64,000 nt of DNA. Origin: RGIG4079 sp045576735. GTDB taxonomy: Bacteria; Bacteroidota; Bacteroidia; Bacteroidales; Muribaculaceae. Where the stretch lies: NCBI GenBank assembly GCA_045576735.1, contig JAZNGZ010000074.1, positions 1-64,000 on the forward strand, written 5' to 3'. The translations under genes and the position numbers were made by a program. This document shows positions 44,169 through 53,284 of this stretch, piece after piece; the stretch's first letter is position 1; each line of letters opens with the position of its first letter. Below the pieces are notes generated by a model. The model saw only the letters and a program-made list of their open reading frames with translations, was not told where the DNA came from and did no database searches.

Positions 44169-47100
44169 ATGAAAAAACAAATTAAATCATTGGTACTAAG
44201 AACCCTACTCTGTCTCTCCATCTTAGGGTATGCTAATGTGGCAATAGCTCAAACTTATGATGAGCCTATTATCACATTCAAAACCAATATTTTCAAAAGC
44301 TATGGAGAGGCTAATCAATTCTCTTTAGTAATAGGTTCAATTGACTCTACCCAATATGTAGATGTGGATTGTGGTTTCGGCAAAATTGAATATGAAGTGC
44401 AACCCGCCTATATGGATTCACTAAATCAAATGGGTGGCACACTAATCAATTGCCAAGTTTCAAGTGATGGTATTGTAAAGATTTATGGCGACCCTAACCA
44501 AATCGACTACTTCAATGCAAGTGGCTGCTATATCTCATCAATCGAGTTCAATGGTTGTGACAAACTAATAATCTTAGACCTCACTCACAATGAATTGGAA
44601 GGGCTTGATTTAAGCAATATGCCAAACTTGCAAGCTGTTTATGTATCTGACAATACATTTAGTGCTGAATCACCTCTCAAGATTGGTAAAGACAAGCCAA
44701 ACTTGACAATTCTTGAAATGAATACTATTGAACATCTTGATCCTGAATTTAATTTATCAGACTATCCTAACCTCATGTCGTTTGATGGTTATCATAATAT
44801 GGGATTAAAGAAATGCGACCCTACTGGTTGTCCTAATTTGATGCGATTGACTCTTGATGTTACCGATGTGGAAAGCGTAGATGTTTCTAAAAACCCTTAC
44901 CTCAGAGTTCTCAACATCTCTAACACTAAAATAACATCAATCGACTTAAGCAACAACCCATATCTTACCGAGTTGTATTGCGACCACGTTGGTTCATATA
45001 ACTACGATTATAAGCTCACTTCACTTGATGTTACCCATAATCCGAAACTTAAATATTTATTCTGTGGCGGCAATAAATTAACAAACATCGACATTTCAAA
45101 ATGTCCTGAGTTAATCACCATTTCTGCTTCAAATAACTATTTAACCTCATTTGATGTTACTAACAATCCTAATCTCTACATTGTAGAGGTTCAAAACAAC
45201 TGCCTTGACTTTGTTTCACTTCCCCTTGATCCCGGAACATGGAACACTTATTATTATGGTCAACGCAACTTTCCTGTTGAGAAATCATATAAAGTGGGGA
45301 GCACATTTGACTACTCTTCACGAGTAATTCGCGAAGAAACTACTACCGATGTAGTTCTTTATTCTGTTTCAGAATCATCACCCGAAAGTCCATCACTTGT
45401 TGACCCAAGTTACTACACCTACGAAAATGGTGTAATGACTATCAACAAAATTCCCGAAGACAGTGTTTATATCGCCTTCGCCAACTCGGCTTTCCCCGAT
45501 GCGATACTTCGCACCGATAAATTCAAGATCAAATCAGAAGATGAATATGGCGATAGCATCAAAGCGTTCTCATTCACATCAGGTCTTGCTCTCGAAACAA
45601 CAATGTCGTTTGGCATAGGTATTGAAGGTGCTACACCTGAAAACCCAATAGAATTTTATGTAAGTTTCGGTGATAGCAAACCAACCGTATTTACCGCGAC
45701 ATCTTCAACTGCACCTACAACAGCAAATGTCGTTGGCAAAAAGAATGGATATAGCTCTATTGATGTATTTGTTAAAGAAGGTTCTACTCTATCGGCTATT
45801 GATGTAAAGGATATCCCAATGTATTCAGCCGATTTGACCAAATCGGCATCATTGCGCACACTCAATATCGTCAATGCAGGTCTTTACACCATCGACCTTT
45901 CGTGGAATCGTTGCTTAACAGCATTAAACTTAAGTGGCAATAATTTCTCTTCACTTTCACTTGCCGGCAATAATGGCTATTACGAAAAGAATGCATTAAC
46001 CGACATCAACTTAAGCAATAATAAATTAACCGACCTCACACTCAATAATGTTCAAGCAATCAAAAAACTCAATCTTAGCAATAACCAATTAACTAAGATT
46101 GACCTTTCTGATGCCGACTATATTTTGAATGTTGATTTATCAAACAACTTGTTTGAAACGCTCGATTTCACTTATTGCTCAATAATGACTCGACTTGATG
46201 TGTCGCACAATAATTTGACATCAATTGTAATGCCAACCGAATGTGGATTACAATATTTTGCATGCAATAACAATAACTTCACTATTGAGACATTGCCAGC
46301 ACATGGCAATCTAAGTGATGAAAATTATATATATGCACCACAAAGCGATTTGTTTATCCCCACAAAAGGGCCCGGCATTGACCTCTCTAAACAAAATCGC
46401 GTAATAAACGGCATTGGGACAGTCTACACTTGGAAGGACTCAAAAGGCAAGTCTCTTATTGAAGGCACTGATTACATCAACAACAATGGTAACATGAGAT
46501 TCTTAAATACCTCTGTTGGCGAAATTGTATGTGAGATGACAAATGCAGCATATCCCGGCTTCACCGGCGACAAAGTGTTTAAAACTACACCAATCCTTGC
46601 GGCCGGTATGCCAACAAACGAAATCGCATCATTCACCACTGTTAAAGATGGCGATGCTGTTACTTTATCATTAGCTGCAGCTCAACCAAACACAGCAATT
46701 TACATCGGTTGGGATGGCAATGAAAACCTCAGTCAATATCTTCTTGGCACAACTTACCAACTTTTTGATGCTCAAACAAAAGCCGGTGTTGATGTAAAAG
46801 TTTATACCTATGAACCATCTGATAAGGTATCAGTATTCAGTATGTCGGGGGCTACACTTTCTAAATGTGACATGTCAAAACTCACCGATGCAATCAACGT
46901 GAGTGTTTCAAATGCCGGTCTTAGCGAAATTACCTTACCTCAATCGACTAATTTCAAAGAAACAACTCTTGATGGCAATAATTTATCGTCTTTTGATGCA
47001 TCAAAATATCCTAATTTGACAACATTAAGCCTCAATGACAATGTATTAACAACTCTTGATGTTACAAACAACCCTGAGTTACAAGTATTGTCGGTTGCTA

Positions 47101-47879
47101 ACAATCAATTAAGCGAAATCAAGCTCAAAAACAACAATATTTGGGCATTGTATCTCGACCATAATAATTTCACTGAAATTAATCTTGATGGTGTGCCTAA
47201 TGTGAGTCAATTCACTATCACCAACAACCAATTAACTTCAATCAACGTCGATAATCTTTCTCAATTATTAATGCTTGGCCTCACAGGCAACAACTTAACA
47301 TTCAAAACATTGCCTGAAGTAAAATCAAAATACATTTCATATTCCTATAGCAATCAGGCTCCAATCGACGTAACACCTACAGCCGAAGGCGTTATTGACC
47401 TTGCTGACCAAGCTATGGTAAATTCCACTGCTACGGTTTATCGTTGGTTCCTCGGTGCTCCTGTGCTCAACGATTATGGCGAGCTTGAAGGTGAAGAACT
47501 CAACAGCGACTCCACCGTTGTGGAATACACTATCGAAAACGGCGTGACCACATTCCTAAAGGACTTTGAAGGAGTGATTTGCGTGATGACCAATGCCAAG
47601 TTCCCAAGTCTCTACCTCTACACCAATCTTATGGACGTAACTGCCGGAATGGAATGTATCATCAGCGACGATGCGTCATCGCTTATCCTTATCGACGGCA
47701 ACAACATCACCGTTAAATCTTCAGTCCCCAACGGCACTGCTGTAAACCTCGTATCAATTAACGGCGCAACCATTGCCTCCACAACCATTTCCGACGGCTC
47801 CGCCTCATTCAGCAACGTGGCAAAAGGCATCTACATCGTTACAATCGGCAACGAATCCCACAAAGTGGCAGTGAAATAA
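44169..47879 (+). CDS. Giant secreted leucine-rich-repeat protein with T9SS-like tail
   Basis: 1236-residue exported protein. Signal peptide 1-27 (ends IAQ). Three LRR blocks, at about 120-360, 560-690 and 910-1040, have units such as LNISNTKITSIDLSNNPYLTELYC and LDVTHNPKLKYLFCGGNKLTNIDISK, the short internalin-like or BspA-like type. Between them lie repeated beta-rich spacers of about 100 residues. The C-terminal 70 residues form a sorting-like domain (IDGNNITVKSSV, VSINGATIASTTI, GIYIVTIGNESHKVAVK). LRRs of this kind bind protein or glycan partners, so an adhesin role is inferred. The last 250 or so bases are clearly richer in G+C than the body. It starts 25 bases after the subtilase stop. 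Confidence 0.85.
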   Translation: MKKQIKSLVLRTLLCLSILGYANVAIAQTYDEPIITFKTNIFKSYGEANQFSLVIGSIDSTQYVDVDCGFGKIEYEVQPAYMDSLNQMGGTLINCQVSSDGIVKIYGDPNQIDYFNASGCYISSIEFNGCDKLIILDLTHNELEGLDLSNMPNLQAVYVSDNTFSAESPLKIGKDKPNLTILEMNTIEHLDPEFNLSDYPNLMSFDGYHNMGLKKCDPTGCPNLMRLTLDVTDVESVDVSKNPYLRVLNISNTKITSIDLSNNPYLTELYCDHVGSYNYDYKLTSLDVTHNPKLKYLFCGGNKLTNIDISKCPELITISASNNYLTSFDVTNNPNLYIVEVQNNCLDFVSLPLDPGTWNTYYYGQRNFPVEKSYKVGSTFDYSSRVIREETTTDVVLYSVSESSPESPSLVDPSYYTYENGVMTINKIPEDSVYIAFANSAFPDAILRTDKFKIKSEDEYGDSIKAFSFTSGLALETTMSFGIGIEGATPENPIEFYVSFGDSKPTVFTATSSTAPTTANVVGKKNGYSSIDVFVKEGSTLSAIDVKDIPMYSADLTKSASLRTLNIVNAGLYTIDLSWNRCLTALNLSGNNFSSLSLAGNNGYYEKNALTDINLSNNKLTDLTLNNVQAIKKLNLSNNQLTKIDLSDADYILNVDLSNNLFETLDFTYCSIMTRLDVSHNNLTSIVMPTECGLQYFACNNNNFTIETLPAHGNLSDENYIYAPQSDLFIPTKGPGIDLSKQNRVINGIGTVYTWKDSKGKSLIEGTDYINNNGNMRFLNTSVGEIVCEMTNAAYPGFTGDKVFKTTPILAAGMPTNEIASFTTVKDGDAVTLSLAAAQPNTAIYIGWDGNENLSQYLLGTTYQLFDAQTKAGVDVKVYTYEPSDKVSVFSMSGATLSKCDMSKLTDAINVSVSNAGLSEITLPQSTNFKETTLDGNNLSSFDASKYPNLTTLSLNDNVLTTLDVTNNPELQVLSVANNQLSEIKLKNNNIWALYLDHNNFTEINLDGVPNVSQFTITNNQLTSINVDNLSQLLMLGLTGNNLTFKTLPEVKSKYISYSYSNQAPIDVTPTAEGVIDLADQAMVNSTATVYRWFLGAPVLNDYGELEGEELNSDSTVVEYTIENGVTTFLKDFEGVICVMTNAKFPSLYLYTNLMDVTAGMECIISDDASSLILIDGNNITVKSSVPNGTAVNLVSINGATIASTTISDGSASFSNVAKGIYIVTIGNESHKVAVK

Positions 47880-47898
47880 CCCACTCCACAAATACCTT

Positions 47899-47929
47899 AA
47901 AAAGGTGGCTTCCCGGCCACCTTTTTTTA
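47899..47929 (+). terminator. Strong terminator of the LRR gene
   Basis: An 11-base arm pair, AAAAAGGTGGC with GCCACCTTTTT, around TTCCCG, ending in a seven-T run. Confidence 0.88.
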
Positions 47930-47946
47930 TACCCCCAATTCACATC

Positions 47947-48011
47947 TCTCACGCTGAAATCGCAGAAATACGCAGAAATTTTTATTTATCTTACTCCGCA
48001 CAGATTGACAC
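47947..48011 (-). repeat. Left arm of a degenerate inverted repeat pair
   Basis: AT-rich text with CGCAGAAATACGCAGAA and GCACAGATTGACAC. Its reverse complement shares, in the same order, GTGTnAATCTGTGC, GTAAGATAA, AAATTTCTGCGT and CAGYGTGAGA with bases 49906-50008. It carries no gene. Confidence 0.5.
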
Positions 48012-48063
48012 AGAAGATTTTTAATTTTTCCTCTATCCTCTTTCCTTTTTCCTCTTTAATTAC

Positions 48064-48071
48064 TATCTTTG
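48064..48071 (+). promoter_or_regulatory. -7 box before the structured RNA candidate
   Basis: TATCTTTG is an exact TAnnTTTG match. A start of transcription a few bases downstream (about 48077) would open the RNA just before its first hairpin. Confidence 0.5.
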
Positions 48072-48076
48072 CATCA

Positions 48077-48345
48077 ATCTTGTGGGTGGCAGAGCGATGC
48101 CCTCCCCATGGGAGACATACTATTGGAAGCGTTTCAGCTTTATCCTTTACAAGAAATTCGCCAAAATAAAGTTCAGAAGGGTAGGCAGTGAAATTGCTCC
48201 TGCTTGTCGCATATCCACTCCCCGACAAGGGCGATCGAGATATTCGATATAGGCGTGGGAGTGGACTGTTTATTTCTGAACGGGCGTTTGGCGATGCCTC
48301 TTGTAAAATAAACCGAACAATATCCCACGTTTCCCATTTTATAAC
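48077..48345 (+). ncRNA. Candidate structured RNA (or palindromic repeat) with pseudoknot
   Basis: It lies in the 526-base gap between the LRR and BIG2 genes and is not credibly coding. In order it can form: hairpin GGCA/TGCC (48088-48101); hairpin CTCCC-CAT-GGGAG (48102-48114); and a long imperfect stem. The stem's left arm (48109-48178) contains TGGGA, TATTG, TTTAT, ACAAGA, TCGCCAAA and GTTCAGAA. Each of these has its complement in the right arm (48274-48327), in the correct order. The head holds a perfect 7-bp stem, CTTGTCG (48203-48209) with CGACAAG (48223-48229). The loop of that stem contains TCCACTCCC (48214-48222), which pairs perfectly with GGGAGTGGA (48257-48265), giving an H-type pseudoknot. 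A small hairpin ATCGA/TCGAT lies between. It could be a leader RNA for the gene at 48406, a free ncRNA, or a non-autonomous mobile repeat. Confidence 0.55.
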
Positions 48346-48405
48346 TAACACTAATTTATTAACCGCCAAATTTGGGGATATAGGAGGCACACAAAATTAT
48401 ATATT

Positions 48406-49689
48406 ATGAATAATTTAAGAAAAATGGTTTTAGCCATTGTTATGTTAGTTCCATTTATGGTAATCGCTAATACGCTTACCCAAACTATGCAAGTTGGAGA
48501 CTCCCGCACTATGACCCCATCATCAGGCTCCACGATGTATGTAAAGATTACGACTGAGAACCTTGAGGGCTTGCAAGTTCGGGGTGATTATAATTGTTCA
48601 ACATCAAGTTCGGTTAAAATAACAGCAAAAAAACGAGGAACATGGCAGTTTGGCGTGTCACATTCATCCGGTTCGATGACAACTCATATTTGGAATGTAG
48701 TAGATGTCGTTAGTATCGACATTCCAAAAAATATTACATTAAAATGTGGGGAAACATATACTTATAATCCCATTATAACAGATAGTAAGGCTGAAACCAC
48801 ATTGACATGGCATTCCAGCAATACATCAGTCGCCACTATAAACAATGGTGTACTCTCCACACATGGTGTCGGCACTACAATTATAACGGTTAAAGCTTCA
48901 AATGGAGTAGAGGCGACATCACAAGTTGAAGTCACAGATGTTAAAGTCAGCGAAATTCAAATCTCAAGTGAACCATTAAACATAAATGTTGGAGATTCAT
49001 ATCAATTAAAATACACTGTTTTGCCTTCAAATGCAACAAATAAAACGGTTACATTCCAATCCTCTAACCCTCAAGTTATTGATGTCTCTCCTTATGGAGA
49101 AGTTACAGCATTATCCAGTGGATATTCATATATAACAATAAGCGCAACAGATAACTCGAATGTGAAGAACTACATAAAAGTTAATGCTGTTGGTGAAGAT
49201 TATCCAAATAGCAGTGATATTAGTGTTAATATCATTGACCTTGGTGTGTTTACTTTAAATGTACCAAATGGTACGATTTTGACATTTGATTACACCCCTT
49301 TGTCAAATATTTGGAGTGTAAAAAACGCTTCTTTTAATGGACAACAATTAACACCTCAAGATGAAAATAATTTGGCATTTAAGACCCCAGAGATTGAAAA
49401 TACGTCAACTATAATTATTGATTTAGACTTGATAGAGCCAATTATGGGAGAGTTAACCGCCGGTTTGGGTTTGATTACTCTTGATGGACTTGCGTTGAAA
49501 TTAAATGAAGGGATTTTAAACATAGAGGGGCTTAAAGAAACCAATACTATAGATATATATCAAATGAATGGTTGTTTAGTATATAAAGATACAATGGCTC
49601 AAGATGGAACATACTCTTTACAATTGCCGTCGGGAATATTTATTGTTGTAATTAATGGGAATAAGAGCTTCAAGATAAACAACAATTAG
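48406..49689 (+). CDS. Secreted BIG2 (Ig-like) protein with T9SS-like tail
   Basis: 427-residue exported protein. The first 22 residues form a signal peptide (ends VIA). Residues 100-265 hold two bacterial Ig-like group 2 domains. The first is SIDIPKNITLKCGETYTYNPIITDSKAETTLTWHSSNTSVATINNGVLSTHGVGTTIITVKASNG. The second starts IQISSEPLNINVGDSYQLKYTVLPSNATNKTVTFQSSN. A beta-rich stretch of about 90 residues leads to the tail (GLALKLNEGILNIEGL, DIYQMNGCLVYKD, PSGIFIVVINGNKSFKINNN), the same sorting-like plan as its neighbours. BIG2 domains are common in adhesins. Its start lies about 60 bases after the structured RNA candidate. Confidence 0.82.
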   Translation: MNNLRKMVLAIVMLVPFMVIANTLTQTMQVGDSRTMTPSSGSTMYVKITTENLEGLQVRGDYNCSTSSSVKITAKKRGTWQFGVSHSSGSMTTHIWNVVDVVSIDIPKNITLKCGETYTYNPIITDSKAETTLTWHSSNTSVATINNGVLSTHGVGTTIITVKASNGVEATSQVEVTDVKVSEIQISSEPLNINVGDSYQLKYTVLPSNATNKTVTFQSSNPQVIDVSPYGEVTALSSGYSYITISATDNSNVKNYIKVNAVGEDYPNSSDISVNIIDLGVFTLNVPNGTILTFDYTPLSNIWSVKNASFNGQQLTPQDENNLAFKTPEIENTSTIIIDLDLIEPIMGELTAGLGLITLDGLALKLNEGILNIEGLKETNTIDIYQMNGCLVYKDTMAQDGTYSLQLPSGIFIVVINGNKSFKINNN

Positions 49690-49740
49690 GATTATAAGCT
49701 AATTGCAATTGTATTTTGCGAAAATTATAGATTATAATAT

Positions 49741-49777
49741 GTGGGTGCTTGGTTGAGGCTTAGCACTCACTTTTTTA
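49741..49777 (+). terminator. Terminator of the BIG2 gene
   Basis: A 9-bp stem, GTGGGTGCT with AGCACTCAC (one G-T pair), is followed by six T. Confidence 0.8.
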
Positions 49778-49905
49778 ATTTTGTGGGTTATTACTTATCA
49801 TTAGATTTGCTTATGTCACCAGGCATTAGAGACTCTAAAGACTTTGATTATCTCAATTTGTTGTGGATTTAATAAATATTTTTTGAAGTGTTACAAAATA
49901 TTTCA

Positions 49906-50008
49906 GTGTAAATCTGTGCCCCTCAGTGTGAAATCAAACACAAAGTCGGCATAAATTTATGTGTAAGATAACAAAATTTCTGCGTGTATGCGTTAATCAG
50001 TGTGAGAA
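49906..50008 (+). repeat. Right arm of a degenerate inverted repeat pair
   Basis: It holds GTGTAAATCTGTGC, GTAAGATAACAAAATTTCTGCGT and CAGTGTGAGAA, matching the reverse complement of 47947-48011 in order. The gap 49778-50112 otherwise holds only AT-rich sequence and a near-consensus -7 box (TATCTTCG, 50063-50070) for the next gene. Confidence 0.5.
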
Positions 50009-50112
50009 TAGCGTGAAGAATATTTTTTGGGGGTGGATAAGGGATTTTTACGGGAAAAGTTGTATCTTCGTAAAAAATTTAATCAATAAAGTAGAATAAA
50101 CTATTAACGGCT

Positions 50113-52302
50113 ATGTCAAAATTACGTTTTCGTGTAGTTGAAGAAGCATATAATCGTAAAGCAGTTCCTGTTGAGATTCCTACCCAACGTCCCGACCAAT
50201 ATTATGGCAAATATGTGTTTAACAGGCAGAAAATGGCTCAATATCTACCCCAAAACGTGTATGAGGCGTTGGTGAATGCTATCGACAATAAAGAGCCGTT
50301 ATCGCGTCAGGTTGCCGACAGTGTGGCCGAAGGAATGAAACGTTGGGCTATTGATAATGGCGCACGCCATTATTCCCACTGGTTTCACCCACTCACCGAC
50401 GGTACAGCCGAGAAACATGACGCATTCATCGACCTCGACGGCAAAGGGGGCATTGTCGAGGAATTTTCGGGCAAACTGCTTGTTCAACAAGAACCCGACG
50501 CATCAAGTTTCCCCAATGGCGGAATACGCAACACATTTGAAGCTCGCGGATATTCGGTGTGGGACGTATCGTCGCCTGCATTTATCCTTGATAAAACATT
50601 GTGTATTCCCACTATATTCATCTCCTATACAGGTGAGTCGCTCGACTACAAGGCACCGCTATTGCGTGCTATAAACAGCGTGGATAAAGCCGCTACCGGT
50701 GTGGCACAATATTTCGATCCTAAGGTAAAACACGTCACCTCCTATCTCGGTTGGGAACAAGAATATTTTTTAGTCGACGAATCTCTTTACTCGGCACGTC
50801 CCGATTTGGTCATGACCGGTAGAACTCTTATGGGGCATGAGAGTGCAAAAAACCAACAATTAGAAGACCACTATTTTGGTGCAATTCCCTCGCGAGTTGA
50901 TGCATTTATGCTCGACCTAGAAATAGAATGTCACAAGCTAGGTATTCCGGCAAAAACACGACATAATGAAGTTGCGCCAAACCAATTTGAACTGGCTCCA
51001 ATATTCGAGGAAACAAATCTTGCAAACGACCATAACTTGCTATTAATGTCGTTGATTGCCGAAGTCGCTCGCCGACACAAATTCCGTGTATTACTCCACG
51101 AAAAGCCTTTTGCCGGTGTAAATGGATCGGGAAAACATAATAACTGGAGTCTTGGCACCGACAAAGGAGTGATGCTTTTTGCTCCCGGCAAAACTCCTAT
51201 GGGTAACCTTCAATTTATCACATTTGTTGTTAATGTGATGGCTGCCGTACATCGCCATAACGGGCTTTTAAAAGCCTCTATCATGTCGGCAACAAATTGT
51301 CATCGTCTTGGGGCAAATGAAGCTCCCCCTGCCATTATTTCTATATTCCTAGGTAAACAACTTAGTGAAATACTAGATAAAGTTGAGCATAGCAATAACG
51401 ATGAGTTATTTGACGTATCGGGCAAAGAAGGATTATCGCTAGGCATGTCGCAAATTCCCGAAATTATGGTCGACAATACCGACCGCAACCGCACTTCTCC
51501 ATTTGCTTTTACCGGTAATCGTTTTGAGTTCCGTGCAGTTGGCTCATCGGCCAATTGTGCATCGGCGATGATAGCCCTTAATGCTGCTGTAGCTGAACAA
51601 TTAACTACATTCAAAGAAAGAGTAGATGCTAGAATAGCCAATGGAGAGATTCTAAATCATGCCTTGCTTGAAGAAATAAAAACTCTCATTAGCGAATCAA
51701 AGGCAATACACTTCGACGGCAATGGATATAGCGACGAATGGAAAAAAGAAGCTGCTCGTCGTGGTCTTGACTGCGAAACAAATGCAGCTAAAATATTTGA
51801 CGCATACCTTAGTAAGCAAACTATTGAAATGTTCCGCAAAGCTGGTGTGTTCAATCAAATAGAACTAGAAGCCCGCAATGAGGTGAAATGGGAAATGTAT
51901 ACCAAAAAGATACAAATCGAAGCCCGAGTACTTGGAGACTTAGCCATCAATCACGTTGTACCAGTTGCCATGCGCTATCAATCTGTATTAGTCGATAGTG
52001 TATTAAAACTACGTACACTTTTCTGTGGCGAAAAAGGAGAAACTATGTCGGCTCAAGATGTGGCCACAATAGAAAGTATTGCATCACACGTATCAAAGAC
52101 TAAAGACGAAGTGTCAAAAATGATTGAAGCTCGTAAAATCGCCAACCGCATTGAAAGTGAACGAGAAAAAGCATTAGCATACCACGACACAGTAGTTCCT
52201 TGCATGGAAAGAATTCGTGAGTACATTGACGAGCTAGAATTGATGGTCGACAATGAAATGTGGCCACTACCAAAATATCGCGAACTATTATTCATCAGAT
52301 AG
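50113..52302 (+). CDS. glnN: Glutamine synthetase type III
   Basis: Makes glutamine from glutamate, ammonia and ATP. Type III enzymes are about 720-730 residues, much longer than types I and II, and are the main form in Bacteroidales. This one is 729 residues. Recognisable features are the N-terminal type III extension, then NGARHYSHWFHPLTDGTAEKHDAF, GWEQEYFLVDESL (a metal-ligand region), GIPAKTRHNEVAPNQFELAPIFE, GSGKHNNWSLGTDKGVML and NRTSPFAFTGNRFEFRAVGSSANCA. Nothing in the upstream gap shows a nitrogen-control site I could name. Confidence 0.97.
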   Translation: MSKLRFRVVEEAYNRKAVPVEIPTQRPDQYYGKYVFNRQKMAQYLPQNVYEALVNAIDNKEPLSRQVADSVAEGMKRWAIDNGARHYSHWFHPLTDGTAEKHDAFIDLDGKGGIVEEFSGKLLVQQEPDASSFPNGGIRNTFEARGYSVWDVSSPAFILDKTLCIPTIFISYTGESLDYKAPLLRAINSVDKAATGVAQYFDPKVKHVTSYLGWEQEYFLVDESLYSARPDLVMTGRTLMGHESAKNQQLEDHYFGAIPSRVDAFMLDLEIECHKLGIPAKTRHNEVAPNQFELAPIFEETNLANDHNLLLMSLIAEVARRHKFRVLLHEKPFAGVNGSGKHNNWSLGTDKGVMLFAPGKTPMGNLQFITFVVNVMAAVHRHNGLLKASIMSATNCHRLGANEAPPAIISIFLGKQLSEILDKVEHSNNDELFDVSGKEGLSLGMSQIPEIMVDNTDRNRTSPFAFTGNRFEFRAVGSSANCASAMIALNAAVAEQLTTFKERVDARIANGEILNHALLEEIKTLISESKAIHFDGNGYSDEWKKEAARRGLDCETNAAKIFDAYLSKQTIEMFRKAGVFNQIELEARNEVKWEMYTKKIQIEARVLGDLAINHVVPVAMRYQSVLVDSVLKLRTLFCGEKGETMSAQDVATIESIASHVSKTKDEVSKMIEARKIANRIESEREKALAYHDTVVPCMERIREYIDELELMVDNEMWPLPKYRELLFIR

Positions 52303-52340
52303 TGTTACTCAATTACAAATATTTTAAACTCCTCAAAATT

Positions 52341-53150
52341 ATGAAAACGTCAATTATTGCATCAATAGTGTGTCTATCAATGACATCATTACTCGGTGCT
52401 TGTAACCAAAAAGACAATTCGAATCAAAAGCAACAAAATGATGACTCAATAAACGTTGTTACCACCGAAACAGTAACAAACATCGTTGAGACCGATACGA
52501 TAGAACCAAATAAACAAAAATCCGCCACTATCAATGACACTGTTACTGTGGCATCTGATTCTGATAAAAAAATAACAACAAAAACTATGAATATAAGTCG
52601 TTTTGACGAATTAGACATTTCGGTTCCTGCAAACGTCATATATAAAACAGAAAATGGTACACCTTCAATTAAAATAACAACTACCAACGACATCCTTAGT
52701 AAGATGTCGGCCAATGTCTATGACAATAAATTAATTATAAAATCAACGTAAAACCAATTCAATTCGCCAAAGATTGATATAGAAATAACGGGGGCATCTC
52801 GTCTTGAAGATATCAACCTCACAGGAGCATGTAAATTTACAAACCAAGGGAAGTTAAATCCTCGCGAACTCGACATAGAATGCGTCGGAGCATCATCCAT
52901 CACACTAAACGATGTAGCTTGTTCATCCCTCTCGATTGATTGTGTTGGAGCATCTAAAGCCAACATTGATAATTTAGCATGTGAAGAATTAGAAGTAGAT
53001 TGTACGGGAGCATCTAATGTGAAGCTGTCAGGAAAAAGCAACCAAGCAGAATATGAAGCGACCGGAGCGTCAACCATTGACGTGTCACAACTAAAAGTTA
53101 TAAAAACATTAAAAGAAGAAGCGATTGGTGCGTCAACAATAAAAAAATAA
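52341..53150 (+). pseudogene. DUF2807-type adhesin-like lipoprotein with an in-frame stop
   Basis: Begins MKTSIIASIVCLSMTSLLGAC, a lipoprotein signal, then a Thr/Asn-rich linker and the start of a DUF2807 (putative auto-transporter adhesin head) domain: ISRFDELDISVPANVIYKT. A TAA at 52749 interrupts it after NKLIIKST. The same frame then continues for 133 codons with the typical repeating beta-helix pattern (ITGASRLEDINLTGACKF, DIECVGASSITLNDVACSSL, DCVGASKANIDNLACEEL, EATGASTIDVSQL) to a TAA at 53148. A change of CAA to TAA would explain it. The truncated product would be 136 residues. The ATG at 52341 is chosen because the frame upstream runs into glnN. Confidence 0.8.
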
Positions 53151-53257
53151 CTATCTTTGCACTAATATAAATTATTAAGGACATCATTTCGTCATAAGAA
53201 CCAATTATTTCAACATATTTCATTAGAATAAATATTTTCTAATATTAAAATCGTAGC

Positions 53258-53265
53258 TAATTTTG
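53258..53265 (+). promoter_or_regulatory. -7 box of the zinc-ribbon protein gene
   Basis: TAATTTTG matches TAnnTTTG, 19 bases before the ATG at 53285. Another exact match, TATCTTTG, lies at 53152-53159. Confidence 0.5.
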
Positions 53266-53284
53266 CAGAAAAAAAGAAACGATT

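Noticed and set aside
47986..48390. 134-codon minus-strand open frame over the structured RNA region
   Set aside because: It has no signal peptide or recognisable domain, its residues simply follow the inverted repeats, and it runs opposite to the exact -7 box and both neighbouring genes. It is best explained as an open frame through a palindromic, moderately G+C-rich element.
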